From assembly GCA_026413225.1 (NCBI GenBank), contig CM048555.1:77569785-77633784 (forward strand): a stretch of 64,000 bases of DNA. The letters are read 5' to 3'. Both the position numbers and the translations under genes were made by a program. Below the pieces are notes generated by a model. That model had not been told where the DNA came from and did not search any database. It was given only the letters and a program-made list of their open reading frames with translations. Origin of the DNA: Otis tarda (Eukaryota > Chordata > Aves > Otidiformes > Otididae). Positions 13,937 to 23,740 of the stretch are shown here, in pieces; positions within the stretch are counted from its first letter, which is position 1; each line of letters opens with the position of its first letter.

Positions 13937-14129
13937 CCATCATTTGTGGTTGCAGCTGAATTAGTCTTTTTAATTCCCCTTTCTACTCTCCTCTCAGTCT
14001 GGTGCCCTTTACTTTAAATTGGAACCTGGCAACTTTCCAAAGACTAATAGAAAGTTCGCTGAGACAACATTGTGAGGGTTTGGCTCCTTATCTAAAAGAT
14101 GTCACAGCTTCCTTCAAATAGGAGGACTC

Positions 14130-14240
14130 TTACAAGGAAGGGATTCAGGAGCTGAACATGTTTAGACTAGTGAAAAGGCAGTTAAGAGGGTATTAAATTA
14201 CAGTTTAGAAGAACTTATGAGGGATAGAAGGCACTTAGCG
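14130..14240 (+). mobile_element. Probable ancient CR1 fragment
   Basis: The run from ggagctgaacatgtttag through agttaagagggtattaa to acttatgagggatag follows the CR1 sense-strand block that normally encodes the segment with the FSLEKRR motif. It carries many substitutions and no usable open frame. The age is well above that of the 44 and 55 kb copies. Confidence 0.45.
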
Positions 14241-15029
14241 TTACATTTTTACATTGCAAAATATGTGGGGCACTTTTTTTGTTAACTTACTTTCAGCCTG
14301 ACTGTGATGAAATACAGGATTAATGTCTACCCAAGCAGTCAGAAAGGGTGGGCCAGGGAAAGCAGCAATACTCATGACTATCATTTTTAAAGATTTTCAG
14401 ATGTACGTGGGGTAAAATCTGTAAGTAGGTATTTGGATCGATAAATTAGATAGCAGCAGATAATGAAATAAGAACGCACATTTTGCCAGGAGAGCTTTTT
14501 GTGTTTAGCACATCTAACCAGTCAACCGAAATAGAAAGAAAATAACTTACTTAAAAATGGTTTGCTTTCAGTTTCAGGCCAGCGGCACCATGTTGAGAAG
14601 CAGAATTTGGTGCATGGATTTTAATGGATTTGAAAGGCATCTGTTGTGTCCCTTTGCCAATTGAAGGCTGTTCTCACATGGCTTAAATAAGAAACAAACA
14701 AACCATGAATAATTGTGCAGAGGGCACTTAATTTTAAGACCGGTGTTTCAGAAATTCTGTGACACCAGCATCTGAGTCAGCCTTACAAGTGGTGAAAGAG
14801 TTGAAGGTTTTGCAAATGGCTATGTAGCTGTGCTTGTGGTCCTAAGCTCATACATAAAATACCTGCTCAAAGACCAAAGTAGGGTTCAGAGTGGTACCTC
14901 CCTCAAGCCTTCCCACGTTCTCTCCTCTGCTGTAAACTGTGCTGCACGATGGATTTATAGCACTGTGTTTAATAGCTGCGAAGGGAACTTTCTTCCAAAA
15001 ATTTGTCTGCTTTTGAACTCATTTTTGCA

Positions 15030-15850
15030 TCTGACCTTCTGAAAATCCTGTGGCCTTGAATTCCACAGTGTAATCGTATACTGGTTGAAAAAATGCTTCA
15101 TATTTGTTAGTTTCAGACCATCTTATTTGTTTTTCTGTTTCTTAGGGTGAATGATGCAAGGATTTTATCCTGACCATTCCTCATTCTCTTACTCCATGAA
15201 GCTCATGATATGGCATGCCTCTATCATACTCTCCCTCACTTGTCTCTTCAGAAAAGTCCTAAACTACTTGGTGGTTCTTTATAGAGGCAGCTTTTCATGA
15301 CTTTTTTCTCACCTGTTGTTTTTTTTTTTTCCATTCTATCTCCTTTTTTTAGGTGGAAGAAAAGGATTTCTACGCAGTTACAAAGATACAGGCACAGTAT
15401 CATTCAGTATTTTTTTTTACTTTGGTTTAATGTTTTTCATGTTTTATTCTCTACTGTTTTTAACAGTAATTTGCCTTTATGACAGCACTTTATTGCTGAG
15501 CGGAATTTCTGAAGAGACCAGAAACTGTAACTCTTAGATCCCTTTCCAGAGTTGTAAAACCTAATTTAGAGGTTGCCTCTATTTATATACAGTGAGAATT
15601 TTTCTTCTGTGCGTATTGCTTTGCATTTAAGAAGAATTGTCTTCCATCTGTGATTGCATCTCTTGTCACTCAGCATCATGAAAACCTTCTGCAACTTTTC
15701 ACAATGTATTTCAGTTTGGAATGTCCTGAATCATTCTCTGCCATCTGCAAATTTTGTCACTTCGCTACATGTTCCCTTTTGCAGATCACTTATGAATATT
15801 TCAAACAACACAAGTCTTGCACAGATTCCTCTAGTGACAACTGTGAAAAC
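15030..15850 (-). mobile_element. Ancient, highly degraded CR1 LINE
   Basis: Read on the plus strand, the segment gives the reverse complement of an old CR1 in blocks. Near 15055 is ttgaattccacagtgtaat. At about 15150-15300 comes the block with ctctatcatactctccctcac and cttgtctcttcag. Near 15700-15850 are ccatctgcaaattttgtcac and cttatgaatatttcaaacaac. The block order matches CR1 3' to 5'. Roughly 800 bp are covered with gaps and low identity. Several open frames in this interval are meaningless frames across the degraded element. Confidence 0.65.
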
Positions 15851-15870
15851 TGTTTGGTTTTCTGGTTTTT

Positions 15871-15895
15871 GTTTTGTTTTGTTTTGTTTTGTTTT
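15871..15895 (+). repeat. (GTTTT)5 microsatellite
   Basis: Five perfect units of GTTTT inside a T-rich stretch at the edge of the ancient CR1. Confidence 0.9.
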
Positions 15896-15959
15896 AAATC
15901 TTGGATTAGTTATTATTCTTTCTCTCTTATTCTGATACTTTTTTTTTTGTATATACGTT

Positions 15960-17590
15960 CAAGTTTGTAGTTTATTTTTTGTTTGTTTTTAACTGAAGAT
16001 ATAAGAATTACTTGGGTGGATAATGAAGTTTGAACTGGTATTTCAAAAACAGAAAAAAAAAAACCCAAAGAAAATCCAGTTCTCTCTCAGTAAGGTAACA
16101 GCATAACTCTATTCATCTCTTTTCCCACTTACACAGAAGGGTCAGTCTAAGATATACTTTTTTTGATATTGATTTATTCTCTTTGATTGCATAGACTCAA
16201 TTTTACTAATTTCAAAATATAGTCAACAGTTATTTCATTTTCTATAGTGTAGTATCTTCTTTTATTTAATATCCACCAGGTTTTGGTGGATAATATTATA
16301 CCTCCCTAAGGAAGAAAGAAAACCCTTATATTATTCTGAATAGTCAGGCCAGCATGAGAAGGGGTCAGAATCTATCCTGAATTGTTACGAACAGCAAAGC
16401 TTCTGATTTATCTACGAATTAAATCACCTTTTAGCAGCTGATAATTCTAGCATGTATTGTGTTAAAAATATTCACTTCAAGATTACTTCCTGATCTCTTC
16501 AGATTTTGGTTTTGTTTTCTGTTTAATTCTTCAAGTTGATATAATATGGATAGAGATGATGGCTCACTGTGGACATCATTATTATGGAAATGTAAGAGAC
16601 AAAGTTCATTACAAATGGTTACAGTAAGTGTGGATCTTATATTTTACAAAAATCAATGGATGCAATGGAAAGTCATAGAGACTTACTCTTCAGGGATAAT
16701 TCTGATCTTCCTCTGCTGTGTTTATTCTTTGTTTCGACTACTTAATATCTCAAACAGCCTTTTGTATACACTAAAAGTTATTTTTTTTTATTTGAAGCAA
16801 TAGAGCAGTTTGCTTTCATGGTCTAGGTTATCACATTTTAAACTGGATCCATTATACTACATATCTGTTTGAGTTGGTGCATTAACAAACCCATCACTGA
16901 GAGTACAGCACCATTGAGAGCTAGAGACATTAAATTGTAGTCACTTTATAAACATTGTAAGAAAAGATCATAAGTAGCAGACAGATGAGAACCAAGAACA
17001 TCTCATTTAACCTTCCGTGGCATGTAATTCTGAAGGAAAATAGAGTTTCCTTCATCAGAAGAAAAAAAGCATATTTTCCTGAACTGCTGGAATTTGAAAT
17101 TTACTGTGTTTATTCTCCCGACCATCAGGTGTCATATTGTTCCAGAAGAGGAGGCAAAAAGATAGCTGTAGCCTGGTTGCAACATGAAGCAATCTCACTA
17201 CTGCTAAGTAGAAAGAATAACACCTGAGTTCTTCTTCCTCTTCCTTTGGCCAAATTAATTAATTTTGTTCTCTCTGTTTACCTGTCCATCTTTACAATGC
17301 TTGTCAGTACTCAATTATTTACAAAACTTCCATCCTTCTTTCAAACTTGGTGAAATTTGTCAACAGATCCAGACTTCTGTATCTAAGGATAGACTGGCAA
17401 ATGAACAGCCAACAAAATCTTGTCAGCAAAACTTTAAGGAAGCATGCTAAAAGCAGGCTGCTAGCAACAGATTAATGGTAATAAATTTTGACACCAAAAT
17501 GGGAAGCTGTGACAAGTCTTCTTGCTGAAGCTGATCCAGTTTTAATGAAAGAATTAAAGATTCATCAGGCTACAGGGAAGGAGCAAAAAG
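15960..17590. other. Unique AT-rich non-coding sequence
   Basis: No gene or repeat family is recognised. A small hairpin lies at 16270-16292, where tatccacca pairs with tggtggata across a five-base loop. Open frames of 60-85 codons here lack any family resemblance. Confidence 0.55.
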
Positions 17591-17598
17591 AATCATGA

Positions 17599-17665
17599 CT
17601 CTGTCTAGTGGTTAGGGCACATGCCTGGCTGAGGAAAGATGAGAGTTGTAACTGCTTGAAAAGCA
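17599..17665 (+). mobile_element. Possible tRNA-derived SINE remnant
   Basis: The segment tctagtggttagggcac at 17604-17620 resembles the A-box half of glutamate/aspartate-type tRNA and the head of old tRNA-derived SINEs seen in reptiles and birds. It is followed by cctggctgaggaaagatgag. No good B box or cloverleaf can be drawn, so it is not a functional tRNA. Confidence 0.35.
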
Positions 17666-17729
17666 TCAGTGCTCAGAAGATAAGTGATGAGAATTGCTTT
17701 CATCATATACTTTTCATATCTGATTGGTT

Positions 17730-17933
17730 TCAACATTCATCTGAGATGTGTGGTTTGTCCCTATAGGTGAGGACATACGAATTTATTGATCCCTTGGCAA
17801 CGTTTTCCTCATCCAGCTGCTGCTGCTGATGCAGAGCCTGGTTGTGGCTGAGGTCCTGTGTGTTGGGCATCCTCCGAGGCTCTCTGTAGGTGAGATAAGA
17901 GGAGGGATAGCCAACTGGGAGCGTAGGCAAGGC
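17730..17933 (-). other. Candidate terminal coding exon, gene unknown
   Basis: On the minus strand a splice-acceptor-like sequence (gttttttaatcctgcttag, AG at 17934-17935) precedes a 67-codon open frame that runs to a TGA at 17730-17732. The frame starts with GCC and encodes a peptide with a short glutamine run and two related motifs, SYLTYRE and SYVLTYRD. Codons favour CTG, CAG, AAC, GAG and ATC-type choices, and GC content is well above the flanks. That is unlike the chance frames elsewhere in the window. A variant poly(A) signal ATTAAA lies on the minus strand near 17541. I do not recognise the protein. Against this, other frames in the segment are also partly open, and the plus strand has its own acceptor-like (ccctatag, 17758-17765) and donor-like (gtag/gtgagat) sites. 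A non-coding transcript on either strand is therefore possible. Confidence 0.3.
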
Positions 17934-18536
17934 CTAAGCAGGATTAAAAAACACTGTGAAGACAAAGCACTTTCAGACTTAATCAGAAGGAAATAAACAG
18001 ATTGCAAGGAAAACCATTTGTTGAATGACAGTCATGGTATTGATGACTTTACAGTTCCTATCTGTAGCTGGAATTAAACCAAGTTAAATGCCTTTAGTGT
18101 TTTGTGAACGTACATTCCTAAATTAGATGAGCTGTGGAAGGCCTCACCATCTGTAGGACCACATAGTTGTCTCCAAGACAGCCTCCCACTGGACTGTTCT
18201 GGCAATCAAATAATAACTATATGGATACTAATTTCTAATTATATGTAGACTACTAATGATTCTTTGTCATCACAGATTTGGATTGGTTTTTCACCAGAAG
18301 CAAACTGGAAATGAGAGTTTATTACTTGCTCTCAGCGAAAGAAAAAATTACCTACTGTGAATCTTGCCACTATTTTCATATTAATTCTAGATTATGCTCA
18401 TATGCTATATTGAAGTAACATTTTTGGCTATAGATATATACACATGAAAAATATGTGTATGTTTGGGTAAGACAGAGGGAGAATTGAAGCCTGTATAATA
18501 TCTAGTTTAGGAATATATCTTTATGTGGTAACACGG

Positions 18537-19167
18537 TGTCCTCGTTCTGGCTGGGATGGAGCTAATTTTCTTCCCAGTAGATGCTGTGTTTTGGATTTAG
18601 TGTGGGATTTGGCATGTGAATAATGTTGATAACACACCAATGTTATTAGTTGTTGTTAAGGAGACCAAGGACTATTTCAGATCCCAAAGTTTCACTAATG
18701 TGCAGATGCAAGAAGCTGAGAGTAATATAGCCAGCACAGTTGACCCAAACTGGCCAGATAAAATATTCTGTACCATAAATATCATGCTCAGTATACAAGT
18801 AGGTGTTGGCCAGTAGGCTTGCTCTTTCTCTCATTTTTTGAGATCATTCTGGGATTCTTTACAGTTTTCATATTGTGATTGCTGCTCAGGTGAGCTGTAT
18901 TGGTCATTGGGTTGTCAGGTGGTGAGAGATTGTGCATGATTTATTTTGTGTATTTTATTATCGCTATATATAATTATAATTATAATTTTAATCAGTTATA
19001 TATATGTGTGTAAAATTATCTCTTCCTTTGCTATCCTAGTAAACTGTCATTTTCTCAACCCATGAGTTTTCTTTTCTTCCTGATTCTCTCCACTATCCCC
19101 TGGGTAAAGGGAGAATGAGAGAATGGCTGTGTGGTACTGGATTGCTGACTGGGGTTAAAACATGACA
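18537..19167 (+). mobile_element. Solo LTR of an ERVL-like endogenous retrovirus
   Basis: Starts with TG (tgtcctcgttctggctggg) and ends with CA (ggggttaaaacatgaca), giving 631 bp. The internal landmarks follow the order of a widespread avian ERVL-type LTR: the block tgacccaaactggccag, the block aaatatcatgctcag, the AT-rich centre, then ctcaacccatgag and the tail block gctgactggggtt. The five bases on each side (cacgg and ctcgc) match at three positions, compatible with a decayed 5 bp target duplication. No internal retroviral sequence is present. A related inverted copy lies at 28140-28597. Short open frames inside both copies reflect LTR homology rather than a protein. Confidence 0.85.
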
Positions 19168-19822
19168 CTCGCATATCACTATAACTTGTCAGTACAGAAT
19201 TAATTGCATACTTTTTGCAGAACGATGGGAGACACAGTTGGCCCACCCACATAAATTTACCCCATTAGCTACATCAAGATTTAACACCACATGGAGTTGT
19301 AATCACACATTACAAATTTGTCATTTATAGTTGATCAGTGTTGTTGAGCACTTCTGAATAGTCCTTACTTTCCTCACAGCAGTGCACAGGGCCAAAATCA
19401 GACTACAGCGGGTCAGTGAGGGGCAGAAAGAATGACTTGGTAAATGCCATAAACCATTCTGGGCCTGCCTGCTACCTTCTTATATATTCAGACAGAATGT
19501 AATAAAATTCAGAAGGACAATTTCATTGAAAATTTGGTACAAAAACCACTTCACTTGTGCTTTTTTAGTCCTTTTAAAATTTAAGTGTGAATATAGTAGT
19601 TTATGCATGTGGTTTAGAGAAGGGTCCATAGGAGTAATCTGACAAGCCCAGGGCATTGCCCTTTTTACTTGCTTTCACATCACTGCACGTCACACTAGCT
19701 CTGAGTGTCAGGATGCTAGCGAGGGGTAGGCTACTAGAAGTCAAAAGAGTCAGAGAGATTAAAAATCAGGATTTAAAAGACAGCTTATTAAATAGTAAAA
19801 AGAACTCAGTGCAGTATGCCTC

Positions 19823-19877
19823 AAAAAAAAAAAAAAAAAAAGAAAAAAAGAAAAAAAGAAAAAAAGGAAAAAAAAAA
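19823..19877 (+). repeat. A-rich homopurine repeat, (A7G)n-like
   Basis: 55 consecutive purines. An initial A run is followed by several copies with period 8 (seven A and one G). The 108-codon open frame running through it is a lysine-rich artefact of this repeat. Confidence 0.9.
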
Positions 19878-21059
19878 TCAGTCCTGGCTTCAACATGTGC
19901 CAACTCAGGTGGCACATTAAAATGGACATTTGGCAGGAGATGGATGCTAGAGGAAGCAATCCCCCTAATAAGTTTTGCTTGAGCATCTGCCTATGTAATA
20001 AACTTTCAGCAGGGAGAAGAATATGACCCTCTGATCCCTTTCTGTCAAGGGCAACAGCTTTGCAAGAAGATGGTGTTTCACAGTGAAAGCGATGTTGGCT
20101 TGCGAGTCTGTTTCATTACCAACATGCCTGTTAGCTACTGGAACAGAGCAGCCCATCTTTGATCTGCAAGAAGCTGGCTAGGAGCACTGTCTGCTCACCT
20201 CACTTTAATTTTGTAAAATTACAGCAGGTAACTCCAATTTCACACCCTGCTTCCCTCACAAGTTCTCTGCTCAGTGAAGGTCACAGCCTGCTCTAGATGT
20301 GCAGAATGGATTTCTCCTCCAAACTTACTATCACCAGCAAAAGAAAGACGGAACAGGTGGTTTCTGTGAAAAGTCTATCTGTCCTCTGATCATCTATGTG
20401 ACTAGGGTTTGCAAGATGCTCATGCGAGCCTTAAATTAGGGGGCTTAAATTGGCTTCAATCCCCCAAGTATTGTAGACTAGATTGCACAGCTGAGGCTTA
20501 AAAACTACCAAAATTTGTCCTCAAAGGCTAGCAGGGGTACGTAGCTGGATGGTCACGGATGTACTAAAATCAGAGGGCCATTATTTGTGCAAAGTCCAGC
20601 TCTATATTACATATACTTGCCACAAGTTCCCTGAAATTGCCCTGCCGTGACTTCTCTCTTGTTTTTTTTTTCCCCTTGCTAACCCACCATCCAGTAGTAA
20701 TGCTTTATTACTACTAGAAGCAAGCAGCAGATTGCATCTTGAGCTATCTAACCTTAAGATGAGAAGAATAACTATCCGTTAAGGATATGAGTCAATAGCT
20801 TGACCATAGTTATCTACCACCATTTAAGGTTCTGTGGAGCATCGCACCTGACTGCTGCTTCAGCTGCTGCTCAGGAATGGCAATAGGCCAAGGTATTCTT
20901 TTACCTACAATTATATTAATTATTACAACGTAACGAATACTACCTACTGCAACCGTTTGCTTGAAGGAAATCACTGATAGAATTCCCTGCCTAACTCTCA
21001 AGGTCCCTAGCAGGAAGAGAAGCCAATAAACTCTGAGGCAATAATTGAAAACCGCTCAC

Positions 21060-21188
21060 CATAGCAGCCAATTAAATTACACTGGCTCTCAGGATGAAAG
21101 CTTTGATACATTGGATCTGTGGGTGAATTTTTCCATGTACTTCTTGTGGTTTCAAGACGCACATAGAAAGCAATATTTGCTGCTAATA
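21060..21188 (-). other. Candidate internal coding exon, gene unknown
   Basis: On the minus strand a T-rich tract ending in gtgaag (AG at 21189-21190) opens a 129-base segment closed by the strong donor tatg/gtgagc (GT at 21058-21059). The length is a multiple of three, and the frame that stays open has matching phases at both ends. The peptide has balanced composition, including the motifs RLETTRSTWKN and FHPESQCNLIGCYG, rather than the hydrophobic or lysine-rich look of chance frames here. I do not recognise it. Its phase does not join directly to the 17730-17933 candidate, so the two need not belong to one transcript. The splice acceptor is only fair and chance is a real alternative. Confidence 0.25.
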
Positions 21189-21768
21189 CTTCACAAAAAA
21201 ACCACAGTGGGCTGATGAACAATCAGAGCTGTCCCTAACATTTCTTTGCCACAGGTGGCAGAATGCTCAGCTCAGTAAAGGACATGGGGAAAACCTTTGC
21301 TTAGGAAACCTTTGGCATGCTCATATTTCCCTTCAGGTTGTAGACATATACTCAACACTTTCCTTGATTTGGGAGGCACTAATCAGTTTAGAGGACAGCA
21401 GGATCATGAAATGTAAGTGAGGGTTGTTTAATGTAACAGAGGTTAAACTGAGTATAATCACTCTCATTGTTGTGAACATGAGAACACTTTTCCCCATAAA
21501 AGCAAAACTTGTAATTTACTCTTTGTGCACTGAATTTACAATCTCAAAGAAGGAATCTCCAGGAAAGTTAGAAAGGGATGTGGGGTAAGACTTGATCTTA
21601 GAGTGCACAAATGAGATGCATTCAAACACATACAAGGTGGTTATCATCTTTGAATTATTCACAGCAATGTCATCTGTGGGCAGAATGATACATCCTTCTA
21701 TTAAAAAACCCACAATGAGCATGATCTCTAAAAGGATTTCCACGTTAGAGGTGTTAATTTTAAAAATT

Positions 21769-21795
21769 AGTTAATTAATTAATTAATAATTAATT
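21769..21795 (+). repeat. (TTAA)n-type microsatellite
   Basis: About six units of ttaa/taat in tandem, slightly interrupted. Confidence 0.8.
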
Positions 21796-22084
21796 GACTT
21801 TAAAAATATTTTCATATTTTTGGTGGCAGAGGGCCAACAAGATGTCTGGGTGCCAAAGCCTGTGGCCCACTAAGAGAATTCAGGAAACTGGTCTGGGGAA
21901 GAGAAGGCTGTGAGGTGTTCTGACAGCAGATAAGTCAGTGAGATGACACTAGTAAAACTCATCACAGAGGTGCTTGGTGGGTGGATGACAGATAATAGGC
22001 GTAAGATGAAATGAGAGAGATTCAGACCAGATAAAAGAAAAAAAAAAAAAACAAAACTATGTGGACAATCACATGGAGGAGCAG

Positions 22085-22245
22085 GTTACCCAGTTTTGCA
22101 ATCTCCACCCTTGGAGGTTTTCAAGCCCTGGATAAAGCCCTGAGCAATGTGGTCTGACTTCAGAGATGACCCCACTTAAAGCAGGATGTTGGAGTAGAGA
22201 CCCCTTGAGGTCTTCACTATCACAAATTATTCTATGGTCTTACAG
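22085..22245 (+). mobile_element. Older CR1 3' fragment
   Basis: The blocks cttggaggttttcaag, ctggataaagccctgagcaa, ggtctgacttcagagatga, gcaggatgttggagtagag and cttgaggtcttcactatca correspond in order to the end of the frame and 3' UTR of an older CR1 subfamily. It ends in a decayed tattctatggtctta. It is more diverged than the other short tails in this window. Confidence 0.85.
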
Positions 22246-22630
22246 TTGTTTGTCAAAAACAAAATTAATGTTATTTATGTAGATTCCTCCTCCATGTAGA
22301 TTTGCTACCAATTTTTGAGATTATGTCCCCAAATTTGAAAAATGGCTGGTGAAGGTAATCAAAGGACATGCCTAGTCATGAGAGTAGACATTGAAATGTT
22401 GATATAAAAGCAAAACTGTTCTATTGCAAGAAAAAAAATAGACATTTTGATTTGCTGAAGAGGTTTGCACTCAACTCAACAGAATAACAGTGTCTTTTCA
22501 GTGATTAAAACCAAATAAGATTATGCCACTGTCGAGATTTTTGTACCGTAGCATAATAATGGATTTTGTTAATCATACATAACATAAAAAAGTGAAAACA
22601 TGAAATAGGTTCCAAAAACGAACTAGGTAA

Positions 22631-22673
22631 TTTCTAAGTAATACCCCTTTCTAAGTAATATTTCTAAGTAATA
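22631..22673 (+). repeat. Three copies of a 13 bp tandem unit
   Basis: The unit tttctaagtaata occurs three times. The last two copies are perfectly adjacent, and the first is separated from them by four bases (cccc). Confidence 0.9.
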
Positions 22674-23428
22674 TCTTTTCCAGATTTTTTAACTTTTACA
22701 ATAAAGTTTTGAACAATATGTTCTAATTTTGAATTAAAACAGTTGCTGAAATTTTCTAGAAGTAGATAATTCAGTCTTCCAACCATATCTAAGGAGTACA
22801 TACCCATAAAAGAAATTTTGCTTAGTCGAATGATGTGTTTGAGAACTATGTTTGTCTTAAATTGTTACATCAGACTGTGGGATGGTAGTTATTTATTCCT
22901 AACTGCTTATTTTCCAAAAGCATTAATCGCCCTAAATATCAAACAAATCTTTGACACAGGACTTCCATTCTCTTTAACAGTGTGATTAAAAATAAGATTA
23001 CTAATGAAATATTGAAGAAAATATAATTTTGTTTAAAGTAACGTTTAAATCTAGTATATTTTCAGATCTTTCATGTAAAGATAGCAGTGATAAGAGTTTC
23101 TATCTAACATATGTCCAGCTTTTGAGTTGTTTTTTTGTAAATCTCATTAAAAAATATTTGCTGTAATTTACAAAACACATTTTCAGCTCTGATACAATTG
23201 AATGCATCAGAGAAAGAAATGTTCTCCTATTGCTTTAGAAGTCAGTTATTTTCAGCCTAATGGCACCAAAGCTTTCATGTTTTATAAGAAAACACTGGGT
23301 CCCTAATATCTGATTAACTTTATTTTTTACACATAACATTTAATAATTTTATATATGCCTGGGACAATTTATGTTGTTTCCTCTTTTCAGATTCCATTTT
23401 CCTTTGTTCTTTAAAACATTTTAATTTT

Positions 23429-23447
23429 GTTGTTGTTGTTGTTGTTC
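23429..23447 (+). repeat. (GTT)n microsatellite
   Basis: About six units of TTG/GTT in a T-rich context. A second (GTT)n run occurs at about 56807-56828. Confidence 0.85.
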
Positions 23448-23483
23448 ATCAAGAATGATTCTTGATATCTATGGCTCTAGCTG

Positions 23484-23740
23484 TGTTCCAGTTCCAGTTA
23501 AGATAGTTAATTTTCACCTGAGCTGGGAGAGGAGCTGGAGCTGGGATAGGTTATTAATTAGCCAACAGCTGGGATAGTTTACCCAAATTAGCCAAAGGGC
23601 TGTTCCATTCCATGTGACATCATGCTCAGTGTATAAAGTAGGGATGGTGCTGAGGGGAGGTTCCTGCTACTCAGGAGGGAGCTGGACATCAGGATCTTCT
23701 GTGAGCAATTGTACTGTTAACTATGTGCTTAAGTATTTTC
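23484..23740 (+). mobile_element. 3'-truncated ERVL-like LTR fragment
   Basis: Begins tgttccagttccagttaaga, then runs through the ERVL LTR landmarks gggctgttccattccatgtg, acatcatgctcagtg and a TATA box (tataaa at 23632-23637) to gtgagcaattgtactg. Homology then fades, so the 3' half including the poly(A) region is missing. It is a different subfamily from the 18.5 kb copy: the catgctcag block is shared, but the spacing and first 100 bases differ. Confidence 0.75.

Larger units (their letters stand above)
7242..14040. other. Unique AT-rich non-coding sequence
   Basis: There is no recognisable gene here. The longest non-repeat open frame is 117 codons (7796-8149, plus strand). It is hydrophobic and T-rich, unlike any family I know, and most likely arises by chance. 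The stretch includes a 22-base A run (11158-11179), a possible small spliced exon (12416-12485) and a short minisatellite (13892-13936), listed separately. The part from about 12.7 to 13.1 kb has a texture reminiscent of conserved non-coding DNA. Confidence 0.55.
19168..22084. other. Mostly unique sequence with simple repeats
   Basis: This holds the 55-base purine tract at 19823-19877, the candidate minus-strand exon at 21060-21188, and a (TTAA)n-like run at about 21768-21795. Two further minus-strand open frames (19965-20156 and 20810-21001) have slightly protein-like texture but no identifiable family or splice support. Confidence 0.5.
22246..23483. other. Unique AT-rich sequence
   Basis: No gene is seen. 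Contains three copies of tttctaagtaata at 22631-22643, 22648-22660 and 22661-22673, and a (GTT)n run at about 23429-23447. Confidence 0.6.

Noticed and set aside
18616..18816. Paired 60-66 codon frames at 18.6 kb and 28.3-28.5 kb with similar translations
   Set aside because: The similarity reflects two copies of the same LTR, not a conserved small protein.
19656..19982. 108-codon frame with a lysine run
   Set aside because: The lysine run is the translation of the A-rich simple repeat at 19823-19877.
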